64,000 nt of DNA, taken from NCBI GenBank assembly GCA_026261815.1, contig JAMPIT010000699.1:124001-188000 (forward strand), read 5' to 3'. The first letter of the stretch is position 1, and each line of letters begins with the position of its first letter. Under the pieces are notes generated by a model that saw only the letters and a program-made list of their open reading frames with translations, did no database searches and was not told the origin of the DNA. The stretch is from Monarcha castaneiventris obscurior (taxonomy: Eukaryota; Chordata; Aves; Passeriformes; Monarchidae). Shown one piece after another: positions 43,662 through 54,755 of this stretch. The position numbers and the translations under genes are program-made.

Positions 43662-44085
43662 GTCACCCTAACGTCCAGCAGGGCTAGGGCATCTCTCCCC
43701 AACAAGGGTGGGCAATCCGACATAACTTATGTCGTAAGGATGATAGTCCTTCCTGGTCCACTCTCGGTGCAGAGTGTTATTGCTATCGGTTGGGTGCTTC
43801 TGCGGGCTCGGGACAACCCTCCAACTCCACCCACCATGGGGGCTTCTTCCAGCTTCCATGGTAGAGGCCAGTGTATGTCTGGGATGACGGTGACATCTGA
43901 TCCTGTGTCCACCCAAAAGGGAAGACAGATGGCCGAGTTATCGGAGCTGTTGTGGAGACGACACACTGCCCACACGATCAGTGGGTGCCTACCCACCTTC
44001 ACAGCAAAGGCCACCCATGGATCTCGTTCCCTTGCTTTCATAGCCAGGGCCACCCAGGGGCCTTGTCCCCAGGGAGCTGTTCTTG

Positions 44086-46213
44086 TTATTCCTGAGATGT
44101 GGACAGGTTTGATTGAGCTACTGGTTGGGCGATGAAGTTGGACATTTCTTGAGGGGGTAATGGGCATGGAAGCCCCGTGCTCCATTGAGGGTTGCTGTAG
44201 CTGGGCCGCTTTGTGTTCCAAGAGGGAGGGGGCTGGGTGTGGCCCGGCTGCCCCCTCCCCTTCCTGTTTCCCTGAAGCTTGGATCTGCATTCCTTAGCCA
44301 AATGCCCCTTCTTTCCACATGCCCAGCATGGTCCCCTGAGTTTCCCCTGGAGTGGTGGAGCAGCTGCTGGTGGGCATCTTGACTGGGGGCAGTTTACTGC
44401 CACGTGGCCTGCCTGGCCACACTTAAAGCATGCCATGACACTGGTTATTGCAGTGCGAACTGCGGCTTGAATGGGAGCTAGGTGTTCTTCCTTTGCAATG
44501 TGTCTGATCATGGTTGGGATATTGGACCCAGGTGGCAGTGATCTTAAAATGTCCTTGGTGGCTGAATTGCATTGCTGGCGTAGGCATTCTGCTAGCACAG
44601 GACCCCTTGCCTCTGGAGGCAATGCAGAGGAATCTAATGCTGCCTGAAGGCGGTCCACAAACTGAGTGAAGCTCTCACTCTCACTCTGCTTTATAGTGGA
44701 CCATGGCGATGGTCTGGCAATTACTTTGGAAGTGGCACGGATGGCTTCTTGGGCGGCACGGGTTGTTGTCATGACCTCATGGGCCCGCAGGCCCTCTGCC
44801 TGTGCTTGTGGGGTGATCATGGTTGGGTCTGTGCCCATTAGCCTCTGTATGCTGGAGCCGTGCAGTGGATGGTCTAACCCCATTACTAAGGCTAGCTGCT
44901 TAACACAATTGTCTTCCCATTCTTGTTTAAAAACGATCATCCCCTCCCCATCGAAGATTAGCCTGCAAGTCTGTTTGATGTCAAACGGGAGCATGTCATC
45001 GCTACCAAACACACTATCAATGAATGTGGAGACCATGGCAGAATTAATCCCCTTATCCGCAATCGCTTTAACAATTGCTTGCACATCCTTCGGGTTTATT
45101 GGCGAGTAAGTCCTCTGATTGCCGCCTGGCCCTCCTACCCGGACCGGGAACACCAGCGTGGCAGCCGGGGTCCATTCCGCGCAAGCTATTTTTATTTTCC
45201 ACCAGTCTGTAAGCGGGGTTCGATCCTTCTCTGATATCCCCTTAACCCACGCAGGAGCGTTGCAGCTAACGATTTTAGATGCCGCTGCTCCTTTTTTGAT
45301 AAAGCCCGATTTGGTTTCGGAATAGCTCTCTGACCAGCTTTCCGGTAGCTTGTCAGAGCTCGAGTCAGAGTCCGAGCCGGAAGTCGACTGACTGGAGGTT
45401 TCCGGGCTGCTGAGCCTTTTTCTCGGGCTCCAACCCCGCCCCTTCTTCCGGGGGTCGGGCCGTTCCCTCCCCCTGGGCTCCCCCCGCCTCCTGCTGGGGG
45501 AAGTTTTTACCTTATAAGGACCTGAGTTAAAATGCGCCCTCTGATTGGTTTTGGGCTCCTTCTCGGAGGCCGCTCCTCCCCCTTGCTCGCCCGCGCCCAC
45601 TCCGCCCAGCGAGCCTTCTGCACACCCGCTCCCCACATCGCTGTTCCACCCCCCCCCCACGCACTCCGGCAGCATTTTCAAACTTATACGGAGGTGGTTC
45701 TGTTTTGTTAATCTCTTTGAGTTTTGATCTCACTGCCGCGCTCCGCGCCTCCCCCACCAGCCCCTGCAAAAATGCCTGCGCGCGCTCTCCCCCCTCCGAT
45801 GGTGGTGAGAGCGGTCCCAGGGGTCGCAGGTCGGGGTCCGGAGCCCGCACATCCGCGCTTTCGACCGGTTCAATCTCCTCCCCGGTCTGCATTGCCGCCC
45901 CGATACCGAGCTGCGGCGTGGCTAGCAGACAAGTCCGCGCGGCTTTCCAGGTCTCTTGCTCCGTCTGAGCCTTTTGCAGAGCCTGCATAACCCTACCCCA
46001 CGCTTTGAGAGTTTTTCCCGAGCCTGAGGACATAGTTTCCTCAGCCAGAGCATTAGTACATTTATTCCATATCTCCGGATGGAGGATATCTACCAGGCTG
46101 TCTACCACGCCCATTTTTATCAGTCTCTGCATAGCGAGAAATAAATCTTTAAGCTTACAATCTATACCCCACTGTGCGTGGCTCTCACTTACGACCTTCG
46201 CGACAGCGTCCAT
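44086..46213 (-). pseudogene. gag: ERV-F gag, one frameshift
   Basis: ATG 46213-46211 starts Met-Asp-Ala-Val, an alpharetrovirus-like matrix start without a myristoylation glycine. A PPPY late-domain motif lies near 45690. A ten-base C run near 45648 (G on the coding strand) is the probable site of the shift to the second frame (to 44086). That frame carries an Arg/Ser-rich linker, capsid with a major homology region (about 44690-44640), and two CCHC knuckles, CFKCGQAGH near 44435 and CWACGKKGH near 44325. The end overlaps pro. Gag builds the virion core and binds genomic RNA. Confidence 0.85.
44266..44272 (-). promoter_or_regulatory. Ribosomal -1 frameshift heptamer, ERV-F gag-pro
   Basis: Minus-strand G GGA AAC, phased in the gag frame, with the protease ORF in the -1 frame. 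The same heptamer serves gag-pro in Mason-Pfizer monkey virus. Confidence 0.7.
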
Positions 46214-46316
46214 GCGCTTCGCTGTCCCGGGGACGTCTCCCCCGCTGCACTAGCCCAGCTGTGCAGCCGCCGGCGTCTCTGTCCAGGCGATCCCCGAATC
46301 CCGGGCTGTACTCGGT

Positions 46317-46334
46317 TCCCGGGTTTCGGCACCA
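46317..46334 (-). other. Primer binding site of ERV-F, tRNA-Phe
   Basis: The minus strand reads TGGTGCCGAAACCCGGGA, an exact 18-base match to the tRNA-Phe 3' end complement, two bases inside the 5' LTR. Confidence 0.85.
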
Positions 46335-46336
46335 AT

Positions 46337-46612
46337 TGTTGTGGTGGCCTGGTTCGAGTCTGGCATGGCAGCCCTATCCCTGGGCCACTCGGTCCATATG
46401 CTCCTGGACACCAACGTGGTGGACAGCAAATGGCGTTTATTGAAGGATCACAAGGGTTTTTATGGCTTGGGCAGTCAGTGTCATTTCCTTCTGCTCACGT
46501 CCGGCTGGGTGCGGCCGGGCAGGGAGCAAAGGTCAGACTGCGAGAGGGGAGGAGGTCCTGGCTGACCGTTACAGCCTGATATCTTCCGCACGCATATCCC
46601 TAACTCTCCACA
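46337..46612 (-). mobile_element. 5' LTR of ERV-F, 276 bp
   Basis: Pairs with 38816-39092. TG...CA ends. AATAAA on the minus strand at 46440-46435. The outer flank at 46613 is ERV-D sequence, while the outer flank of the other LTR is ERV-E pol. Confidence 0.9.
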
Positions 46613-47187
46613 AGAATCATATGCAAATTTTGGTTCCAAACCTGAGTCAGGGTTACCATCTCTGTAGATAATAAGCACAGGCAAATAATAATTTAAACTA
46701 CATCATCTTCCTTTATATCAGGCTCTGTTTTCTCAGTTGTTTCAGGAGCAGGAGCCTTCTTAACTCTGGAGTAGTGAATCCAGGGTCCTTTGCCAGCCAC
46801 TTTGACTGCGGTGAGGGTGGTCAGCAAAATCTGGAGTGGTCCTCTCCCCTTGGCCTGTAGAGGGTCACTGTCCCAGCACTTAACACAGAGCCAGTGTCCA
46901 GGCTGGAAGGGATGTGCAGGGGGTGTCCAGTCCTATGGGTGTGGATAACACGATGTAATTCTGGAGCTTCTGCACAGTGGAACCCAAAGCCATTAGATAT
47001 CTCTGGACATCAAGTTTCCCCCTCATGTGAATCTCACCTGGAACATGTGGAATTTGCTCTGGCCTGCCATACAGTATTTCATAGGGACTGATGTTATCCC
47101 TGCGCCTCGGTTGTGTGCGGATCCTCAGTAAAGCTACAGGCAAGGCCTGAACCCATGGCATGGATGTCTCTAAAACCTAAGGCATCA
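46613..47187 (-). pseudogene. ERV-D2 remnant (integrase end and env start)
   Basis: Corresponds to the right part of ERV-D1 and ERV-D3, with the same integrase C-terminus (SPYEILYGRP) and the same LTR-to-integrase junction at the right end (AAAACCTAAGGCATCA, ending 47187). It is cut on the left by the ERV-F LTR. One extra base near 46920 breaks the frame compared with D1. Confidence 0.85.
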
Positions 47188-49963
47188 CCATCACCTCCCA
47201 AGGCTCTCCTGGGTTCCATGAGGCCCCTGTGTGACACACTGGAGCTGCAGTTCAGTGAGGTTCCATAACCTCACCAGGGTCTCTGGGGTTCAATGGGGCG
47301 CACCCTTCTCGCATTTGAGCCTTGAACTCATGGAATGAGTTCCATCCACTGACAGTGGTGTCTGTGTTCCATGAGGCCCAGCTGTATCACATCAGAGCCT
47401 TGCTTTCACCAGGTTCCAATACCTCACCATGGTCTCCTGAGCTCCATGAGGCCCCGCTGTGTCACACTGGAGCTTTGGTTCCATGAGGTTCCATAGCCTC
47501 ACTATGGTGTCTTTGGTTCAATGAGGCTTCTCTGAGTCACATTAGAGCCCTTCTTCTGTGAATTTCCTTCCCTTCACTATGGTTTTGGGTTCCATAATTT
47601 CCTGATGTGCCACTTTAGCATTTTGGTTCCATGAGATTCCATTGCATCCATGTGGTCTCCTGTCTTCCATGAGGCCACACTGTGTCACTCTGCAGACTCA
47701 ATTCCATGCATTTCCATAACCTCACAGCATCTCCTGGGTTCCATGAGGCCCTTCTGTGATACATTGCATCCTTGGTTCCATGAAGTTCCAAAACCTCACT
47801 ATGGTCTCTTGGTTCCCTGAGGCTCCTCTGTGTCCCATTTGAGCCTTGGTTCCATTGGGTTCCAGAAGCTCACAATAGCATCCTGCATTTAATGAGGAGC
47901 CGCTGTTTCACATTTCAGCCTCACATTCAGGAGGTTCCATATCCTCCTTGTGGTCACCTGTGCCTCATGAGGCCCCTCTGTGTCACATTAGAGCCTTGGG
48001 TCCAAGATATTCCATGGCCTCAAAATTCAGTGAGGCTCTGCTGTGTCAGACTGGAGCCTTGGTTCCATGAGGTTCCAGAACCTCACTTTGGTCCCTTGGG
48101 TTCCATGTGGCCCTTCTGCATCACAAGGGACACTCAGTTCCATGAGGTTGCTTGTGTCACAATGGTTTCCTGGGTTCCATGAGGCTGCGCTTTGGAACAA
48201 CGGACACTGGATTCCAGGAACAGGGGCAATGTCCAAGTGGCACCTGGGTTCCATGGGGCCCCGCTGTGTTTACAATTGACACTTGCTACCATGATAGTCC
48301 ATTGCTTCACAAGATTCTCCTAGGTTCCATGAGGCCTTGCCTTGTCACACTGGAGACTGGGTTCCAGGAGCCCTGGCAGGGTCCCAGTCACACCTGGGTT
48401 CAATGAAGCCCAGATGTCTCATGACTGACATGTGGTTCAATGAGATTCCACAGAGTCACAGTGGTCTCCTGCCTTCCATGTGGCCCCGCTGTGTCACATC
48501 AGAGCCTTGGTTCCATGAGATTCCATAGAGTCACAATGGACTCCTGTGTGGAATCAGTCCCCACTCTGTCACACTGAAGCCTTGGTTCCATTAGGTTCAA
48601 ATACCTCACTGTGGTCTCTTGGGCTCTATGAGATCATGCTGTGTCATATTGGAGCCTTGGTTTCACGAGGTTCCATAACCTCACTAAAGGGTTTTGGGTT
48701 CCATGAGGCTTCTCTGAGTCACATTAGAGGCCTGGTTCCATTGGGTTCCAGAACATCACAATGATCTCCTGGGTTCCAAGCAGCCATGCTGTGTCACATT
48801 AGAGCCTCTGTTCCAAGAGATTTCATGGCCTCACTGTGGTCTCCTGGCTTACATGAGCCCCCTCTGTGTCCATTTAGAGCCTTGGTTCCATGCAGTTCCA
48901 TACCCTCGCTATGGTTTTGGGTTCCATAAGGCCCCCCGATATGTCACTGCAGCATTTTGGTTCCTTGAGATTCCATAGCGTCAGTGTGGTCTCCTGTGTT
49001 CCATGAGGCCCCACTGTGTCACACTGGAGCCTTGGTTCCATGAGGTTCCCAAACCTCACTTTGGTCTCTTGGTTCCCTGAGGCTCCTCTGTGTCCCCTTT
49101 GAGCCTTGGTTCCATTGGGTTCCATAACCTCACAATAGTCTCCTGCATTCCACGAGAAGCCACTGTTTCAAATTTCAGCCTCTGCTTCATGAGGTTCCAG
49201 AACCTCCTTGAGGTTGCCTGGGCCCCATTAGGCCCTGCTGTGACACTGGAGCCTTGCTTCCATGAGTTTCCCTAACCTAACTGTGGTCTCCTAGGTTCCG
49301 TGAGGCCCTGCTTTGTCACATTAGACCCTTGGTTCCATAACATTCCATAGTTTCACAATGGTCTCCTATGTACCACAAGGACCTCCTGTGTCACACTGGA
49401 GTTTTGGTTCCATGAGAATCCATCACCTCATTGTGGTCTCCTGGTTTCCATGAGGCCCCTCTGTTTCACATTAGAGACTTGGTTCCATGATGTTCCATAA
49501 CCTCACAATGGTCTCCTGGGCCCAATGAGGCCCCACTGTGTCAAATTAGAGCCTTTGTTCCAAGAGATTCCATGGCCTCAAACCAGTCTCCTGGATTTGG
49601 TGAGGCCCCACTGTGAGACATTTGAGCCTTGGTACCATAAATTTCTGACACCCAACTACGGTCTCCTGGTTCCATGAGGCCCCGCTGTGTCAGACTGGAG
49701 CCTTGGTTCCATGAGGTTCCAGAACCTCACTTTGGTCTCCTGGGCTCCATGAGGCCCCTCTGCGTCACAAGGGACACTTGGTTCCATGAGATTCCATTGT
49801 GTCACAATGGTCTCCTGGGTTCCATGAGGCCCCAATGTGTAACAATGGATTTTTGGTTCCATGAGGCCCCACTGTGTCGCAATGGCCCCTTGCTCCCACC
49901 AGCCGTGGGAATGTCATGGTGGCCCCTGGGTTCCATGAGACTCCACTCACAATTGACACTTGG
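47188..49963 (+). repeat. 75-bp tandem array, block 3 (largest)
   Basis: About 37 units. CCATGAGGCCCC starts at 49672, 49747 and 49822, exactly 75 apart. The unit alternates GGTTCCATGAG(A/G)TTCCAT, TCACNNTGGTCTCCTGGG, TTCCATGAGGCCCCNCTG and TGTCACANTNGAGCCTT. No lasting reading frame. Confidence 0.95.
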
Positions 49964-50491
49964 TGCTGCCGAATCCAAATGGGACGGGGAGCCAGGACAG
50001 ATGCTCCGTGAGCTTTTATTACTTTATCAGTCTCATATACAGAGTTGAGACATTAGAGATGATAAAATCACGTGCTGTACAGGCAACCAAGGACTTCCTG
50101 GTTACAGAGCATTCTTAGACGTTTTTCAGCCAAGAGCAGATATTCTAAAAGCTACAGACAGCTGTTTTAACCAATCTTCTATATCGCACGTACATTCATT
50201 ATAAACAATACTTGCTTGTTTTATACCTTATATGACAATGCATAATATTCCATTATTAAGCTTAACCTTATCTATCTTGCTAAGCCTATTTTTTGCAACT
50301 CTTAAAGCTATCTCAGCTAGGCCTAGAAACTTTAACCATTGTTTTAATGTCCTTGCTCTGTTGTATAATTGTATCTTCTTTAATATTTTGGCAGCCAAAG
50401 CCATTCCCTAAAATCTTTTGCTTTATTATTAAAACTTGCTTTTATTTCTCACTCTTTAGAAGTCCTTCTACCCTTTTTTGTGTTTCCCACT
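49964..50491 (-). mobile_element. Solo LTR inserted in the 75-bp array, 6-bp target duplication
   Basis: ACTTGG flanks both sides (49958-49963 and 50492-50497) and splits one array unit. The insert is AT-rich; on the minus strand it has TATA-like TATAAAAC near 50220 and AATAAAAGC near 50020, in the right order for an LTR. The family is not the same as ERV-A to ERV-F. The right terminal base is uncertain by one. Confidence 0.7.
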
Positions 50492-50497
50492 ACTTGG

Positions 50498-51230
50498 TTC
50501 CATGAGATGCCATTGCAACACAGTGGTCTCCTAGGATCCATCAGGCCCCACTGTGACACAACTGAAACTTGGTTCCATAAAATTTCATTGCATCACAATG
50601 GCCTCCTGGGATCCATGAGGCTGCATTTTGGAACAATGGACACTGGAATCCAGGAACAGGGGCAATGTCCAAGTGGCCCCTGGGTTCCATGGGGCCCCGC
50701 TGTGTTTACAATTGACACTTGCTACCATGGCAGTCCATTGCTTCACAAGAGTCTCCTGGGTTCCATGAGGCCCTGCTGTGTCACACTGGACACTGGGTTC
50801 CACAAGCTCTGGCAAGGTTCCAGTGGCAGCTGGGTTCAATGAGGCCCAGCTGTCTCACGATGGACACTTAGTTCCACAAGATTCCATAGAGTCACAATGG
50901 TCTCCTTTGTTCAATTAGGCTCTGCTGTGTCACACTGGACTCTTGGTTCCATGAGGTTATGTAGCCTCACATGGTCTCCTGCGTTCCATGAGGCCCCTCC
51001 GTGAGACATTTGAGCCTTGGTTTCCTGAAGTTCCAGAACATCACTATTGCATCTTTTGTTCCATGAGACCACGCTGTGTCACTTCAGAGGCTTGCTTCCA
51101 CGAATTTCCATAACCTCACCCTCGTCTATTGGGTTCCATGAGGCCCTGCTATTTAACACTGGAGCCTTGGTTCCATGAGGTTCCATAAGCTCACTCTGGT
51201 CCCTTGGGTTACATGATGCACTGCTGTGTC
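50498..51230 (+). repeat. 75-bp tandem array, block 4
   Basis: Continuation of block 3 after the solo LTR. It ends where a TGGATATGGAGG sequence begins. Confidence 0.9.
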
Positions 51231-51660
51231 ACATGGATATGGAGGCATCACAATGGACTCTACACGATTCAATGTGAATCAGGCAGAAGCCATTTTATTG
51301 ATTAACTACTGTCCCCAGTACGCAATTCTTGCTTTCCCTACAGGTGATAGTGCATAATTATTATTGGTTAAGGCCTATTTTCACACTCTACTTTATGCTT
51401 TATGATTGGCTCCTGTCTGTGTGTCACATCGTCCATCGTGTATGTCACCACTGTCCTTCAGTTTGCAATTTCTTATCCTTTTCTTCCTTTGCTTGTTCCT
51501 CATTCACATCCTCCCCAATGCTGCTTGTCCCTTTCTCACAACCTTCCCATGGACTCTTCCCTTGTGTACGTGCTTAAGTCCTTCTGTCTTACCTGCTTTG
51601 GTTCTTCTATTTTATGTCCGGTTCATATGTCCATTTCCTAGTAAAAGCATGGTTTCCACA
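51231..51660 (-). mobile_element. Possible LTR fragment, minus orientation
   Basis: Starts TGGATATGG next to the array. The minus strand has CAATAAAATGG near 51295 and ends in CATATCCA, like an LTR 3' end. The other end is not defined and no terminal pair or duplication was found. Confidence 0.35.
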
Positions 51661-51909
51661 CCCATCCTTCTCAACAAGGTGCCAATGGCCAAAATTGGGA
51701 TTCCACCACCCAAGTTCCCTCTATCCAAGGGCTGCTCCCAGAGAAACCTGCCAGGACAGACAGATCTGGCTGGCCTTGGCCTCTGGTGGCTGTGTCTCAT
51801 CTGCCCCTGAAACCCTGGGGCTCGGAGCTTCCCTTCCTCTGGAGACCACTGTGAGAGGCTGGAAACGCCTCTGTGGTAACAGATTTAAGAAGGAAATGAA
51901 AACAAAGTA

Positions 51910-52855
51910 GCACACAGGTTTTTTCTAGTCAGAGAAAAGGTGGAGGTGAGAACATGTGAGGGAAACAACAGGGAGATGCCAAGAGCACTGGAGAAGGAGG
52001 GGGAGGAGGTGCTCCAGGAGCCGGAGCCGAGATTCCTCTGCAGGCTGTGGTGAGACCATGGTGGAGCAGCTGTGCCCCTGCAGCCCCTGGGGATCCACGG
52101 GGGATGCAGAGATCCACCCACAGCCCCTGGGGATCCACGGGGGATGCAGAGATCCACCCACAGCCCCTGGGGATCCACGGGGGATGCAGAGATCCACCCG
52201 CAGCCCCTGGGGATCCACGGGGGATGCAGAGATCCACCCACAGCCCCTGGGGGAGGTGCCCACGCCGGAGCGGGTGGGTGCCTGGAGGCTGTGATCCAGT
52301 GGGAGACCTGGTGCAGAGAGGGGCCCTGCTCCCAGGCTGGAGCAGCCTGTCCTGGAAGAACTGAGCCCATGGAAGAGTGACCCACGCCTCAGCAGTTCTG
52401 GGAGGACTGCTGCTCGTGAGATTGGAGCCACGTCAGAGACATTCACGGAGAACTGTCTCCTGTGGGAAGGGACCCCACAGTCTCACAGGGGAACAACTCC
52501 TCTCCCTGAGCAGTGGGAGAAGCCACAGGAGATGAACTGACCATAATCCCCATTCCCTGTCTCCTGCACCAGGTGGGAAGGATGGAGGGGTGGGGGGAAG
52601 GTGTTTTCAAAGCTCTTATTTCACTTCTCATCATCCTGCTCTGATTTTGTTATTAATAAATTCACTTTATATCTGTAAGTTGAGCCTGTTCTGCCCAGGA
52701 CGGTGTTGGATGAGGGATCTCTCCTGGTCCTTATCTCAACCCATGAACCCTTTGTTGTATTTTCTCTCTCCTGTCCAGCTGTGGACAGGAGTGAGAGAGC
52801 AGCTTTGGTGGCTACCTGGAGTCCAGCCAGCATCAACCCACTACAGACCTGAACA
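51910..52855 (-). mobile_element. Old avian LTR-like repeat (probably ERVL type), minus orientation
   Basis: The minus strand starts TGTAGTGGGTTGATGCTGG near 52843, the start of a very common bird LTR; its body (GGGATCTCTCC, TTTTCTCTC, TAATAAATTCA near 52660) is typical too. A second diverged copy is at 60650-61285. The left limit is uncertain. Confidence 0.55.
52081..52250. repeat. 40-bp tandem repeat, 4.2 copies
   Basis: Units start CAGCCCCTGGGGATCCACGG at 52081, 52121, 52161 and 52201, almost identical, with a partial copy at 52241. It lies inside the old LTR-like repeat and looks like a recent local expansion. Confidence 0.95.
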
Positions 52856-53420
52856 AAAAAATCCCTGGGCAATGATTCCCCTGTGATCTAAAGACCCCAC
52901 CCCTCCCACGACAGCCCCGTCCCACAGAAATGTCAGTGACTGAGCCTCTCGCTCTCCACGGCTTCACTGCTTTGGTACCCAGGGGTTGCCACGGGGTCAC
53001 CATCGCCCCTCTGAGCTGGGTTTGGGTGGGGTTTTGGTTGCTCTGCAGTCCCTGTTGTAATGTGGTTGTTCCAGGTCACAGACCACGATCTCTGGGCTGC
53101 CCACTCTGGGTATTTATTTTTGAGTCACATTTAAGATGCAGCTTTGTCCATTCTATTATTCATGTTCAGATTCTCAGCTCCAGGACTCGCTGTGATCCCC
53201 TTTGACTCACATCCCAGGGCCATAAAATTCTGAAAAACTTCACTGATCAGCCCAGCAATCCCAGCCACTGTTGTCTACTTTTAAATAACACAAAACTGTC
53301 AACCCCCGCTGTGGTCACAGGACAGCCAGAGAGCAGGACAGCACTGCAGCAGCCAGAGCTGAGGACTAACACGGCCCAAGGACAGTGTGGAAGGATAAAC
53401 AGAGCAGCTCTGAAAGCACC
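52856..53420. other. Unassigned sequence before duplication copy 2
   Basis: Mixed composition; no gene, LTR or tandem repeat recognised on either strand. Confidence 0.3.
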
Positions 53421-53787
53421 GAGTGCTGCTGCTCCCTGGCACTGCTGCTGTGCTGGGACTCAGTTTCCCTCCCCCTCTGCACACAGGCACTGCCCTGCCA
53501 GATCCAGACGAGGTTTGAAAGGAAGGATTTTTGACAAACAAGTTTTTCAGGATCCTTTATTTTGCTGAAGTGCCCAGAGGAGGTGATTCCTCATTTACAT
53601 TTTCTCTGCATAAAATGTGAAGTGTAAGCAGTGAATTATAAATAGGATGAATGATCCCGGTAATGGGATGATAATGAGATAAATAAAGTTTAATTGTGGG
53701 CAACCTTATCACAAAATGAAAAAGGAAACCCTGCACACACACAACCACTATGAAAAACTTGAGAAGACAGGCTGGGCCTCCAATGAG

Positions 53788-54755
53788 TTACACTGCAGGC
53801 TTTGGAGAACAAAACCGGCATTTTAATGCTTCTGAAAAGCATCCAGTCATCATTTTCCTCAGGGCATCCTTGAGCTCCTGGTTCCTCAGGCTGTAGATGA
53901 GGGGGTTCAGGGCTGGAGGCACCACCGAGTACAGAACTGACAGTGCCAGATCCAGGGATGGCAAGGAGATGGAGGGAGGCTTCAGGTAGGCAAATACACC
54001 AGTGCTGAGAAACAGGGAGAGCACGGCCAGGTGAGGGAGGCACGTGGAAAAGGCTTTGTGCTGTCCCTGCTCAGAGGGGATCCTCAGCACAACCCTGAAG
54101 ATCTGCACATAGGAGAAAACAATGAACACAAAACAGCCAAGCCCTAAAGTGGCAGAAAAAGTAAGAACCCCAAGTTCCCTGAAGTAGGAGTGTGAGCAGG
54201 AGAGCTTGAGGATGTGTGGGATTTCACAGAAGAACTGGCCCAGGGCATTGCCCTGGCACAGGGGCAGGGAAAATGTATTGGCCGTGTGCAGCAGAGCATT
54301 GAGAAAGGCACCGGCCCAGGCAGCTGCTGCCATGTGGGCACAAGCTCTGCTGCCCAGGAGGGCCCCGTAGTGCAGGGGTTTGCAGATGGACACGTAGTGG
54401 TCGTAGCACATGAGGGTCAGGAGGGAAAACTCTGCTCCAACAAAGAAGACAAACATAAATACCTGAGCAGCACATGCTGAGTAGGAGATGTGCGTGGTGC
54501 CCCAGAGGGAATTGTGCATGGCTTTGGGCACAGTGGTGCAGATGCAGCCCAGGTCGGTGAGGGCCAGGTTGAGCAGGAAGAAGAACATGGGGTGTGCAGG
54601 TGCTGGCCGCAGGCTACGGCGCTGATGATGAGGCCGTTGCCCAGGAGGGCAGCCAGGGAGATGCCCAGCAAGAGGCAGAAGTGCAGGAGCTGCAGCTGCC
54701 ACGTGTCTGCCAATGCCAGCAGGAGGAAGTGGCTGATGGAGCTGCTGTTGGACAT
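53788..54755 (-). pseudogene. Olfactory receptor pseudogene, family 14-like, copy 2
   Basis: Same layout as copy 1: start at 54755, TM1 with GN, then the identical one-base frameshift after LHTP near 54586-54592, then an open second frame with TM2 to TM7. The TM3 motif is MCYDHYVSICKPLHY, so the conserved Arg of DRY is His, a second likely loss of G-protein coupling. KAFSTCLPHL and PLIYSLRNQELK are kept. The C-terminus is longer than in copy 1 by a few residues. Confidence 0.9.

Larger units (their letters stand above)
43649..44290 (-). pseudogene. pro: ERV-F protease, one in-frame stop
   Basis: The -1 frame relative to gag. Aspartic protease motif VDTGSDVT near 43910 and a flap (GGVGG) near 43830; GRDAL near the end matches the conserved protease C-terminal motif. 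A TAA at 43729-43727 interrupts it and the same frame resumes to its natural stop at 43649. No dUTPase is seen ahead of it, unlike ERV-E. Confidence 0.8.

Noticed and set aside
47188..51230. Possible CRISPR-like array
   Set aside because: The 75-bp units are contiguous and diverged, without constant repeats separated by unique spacers, and the setting is vertebrate.
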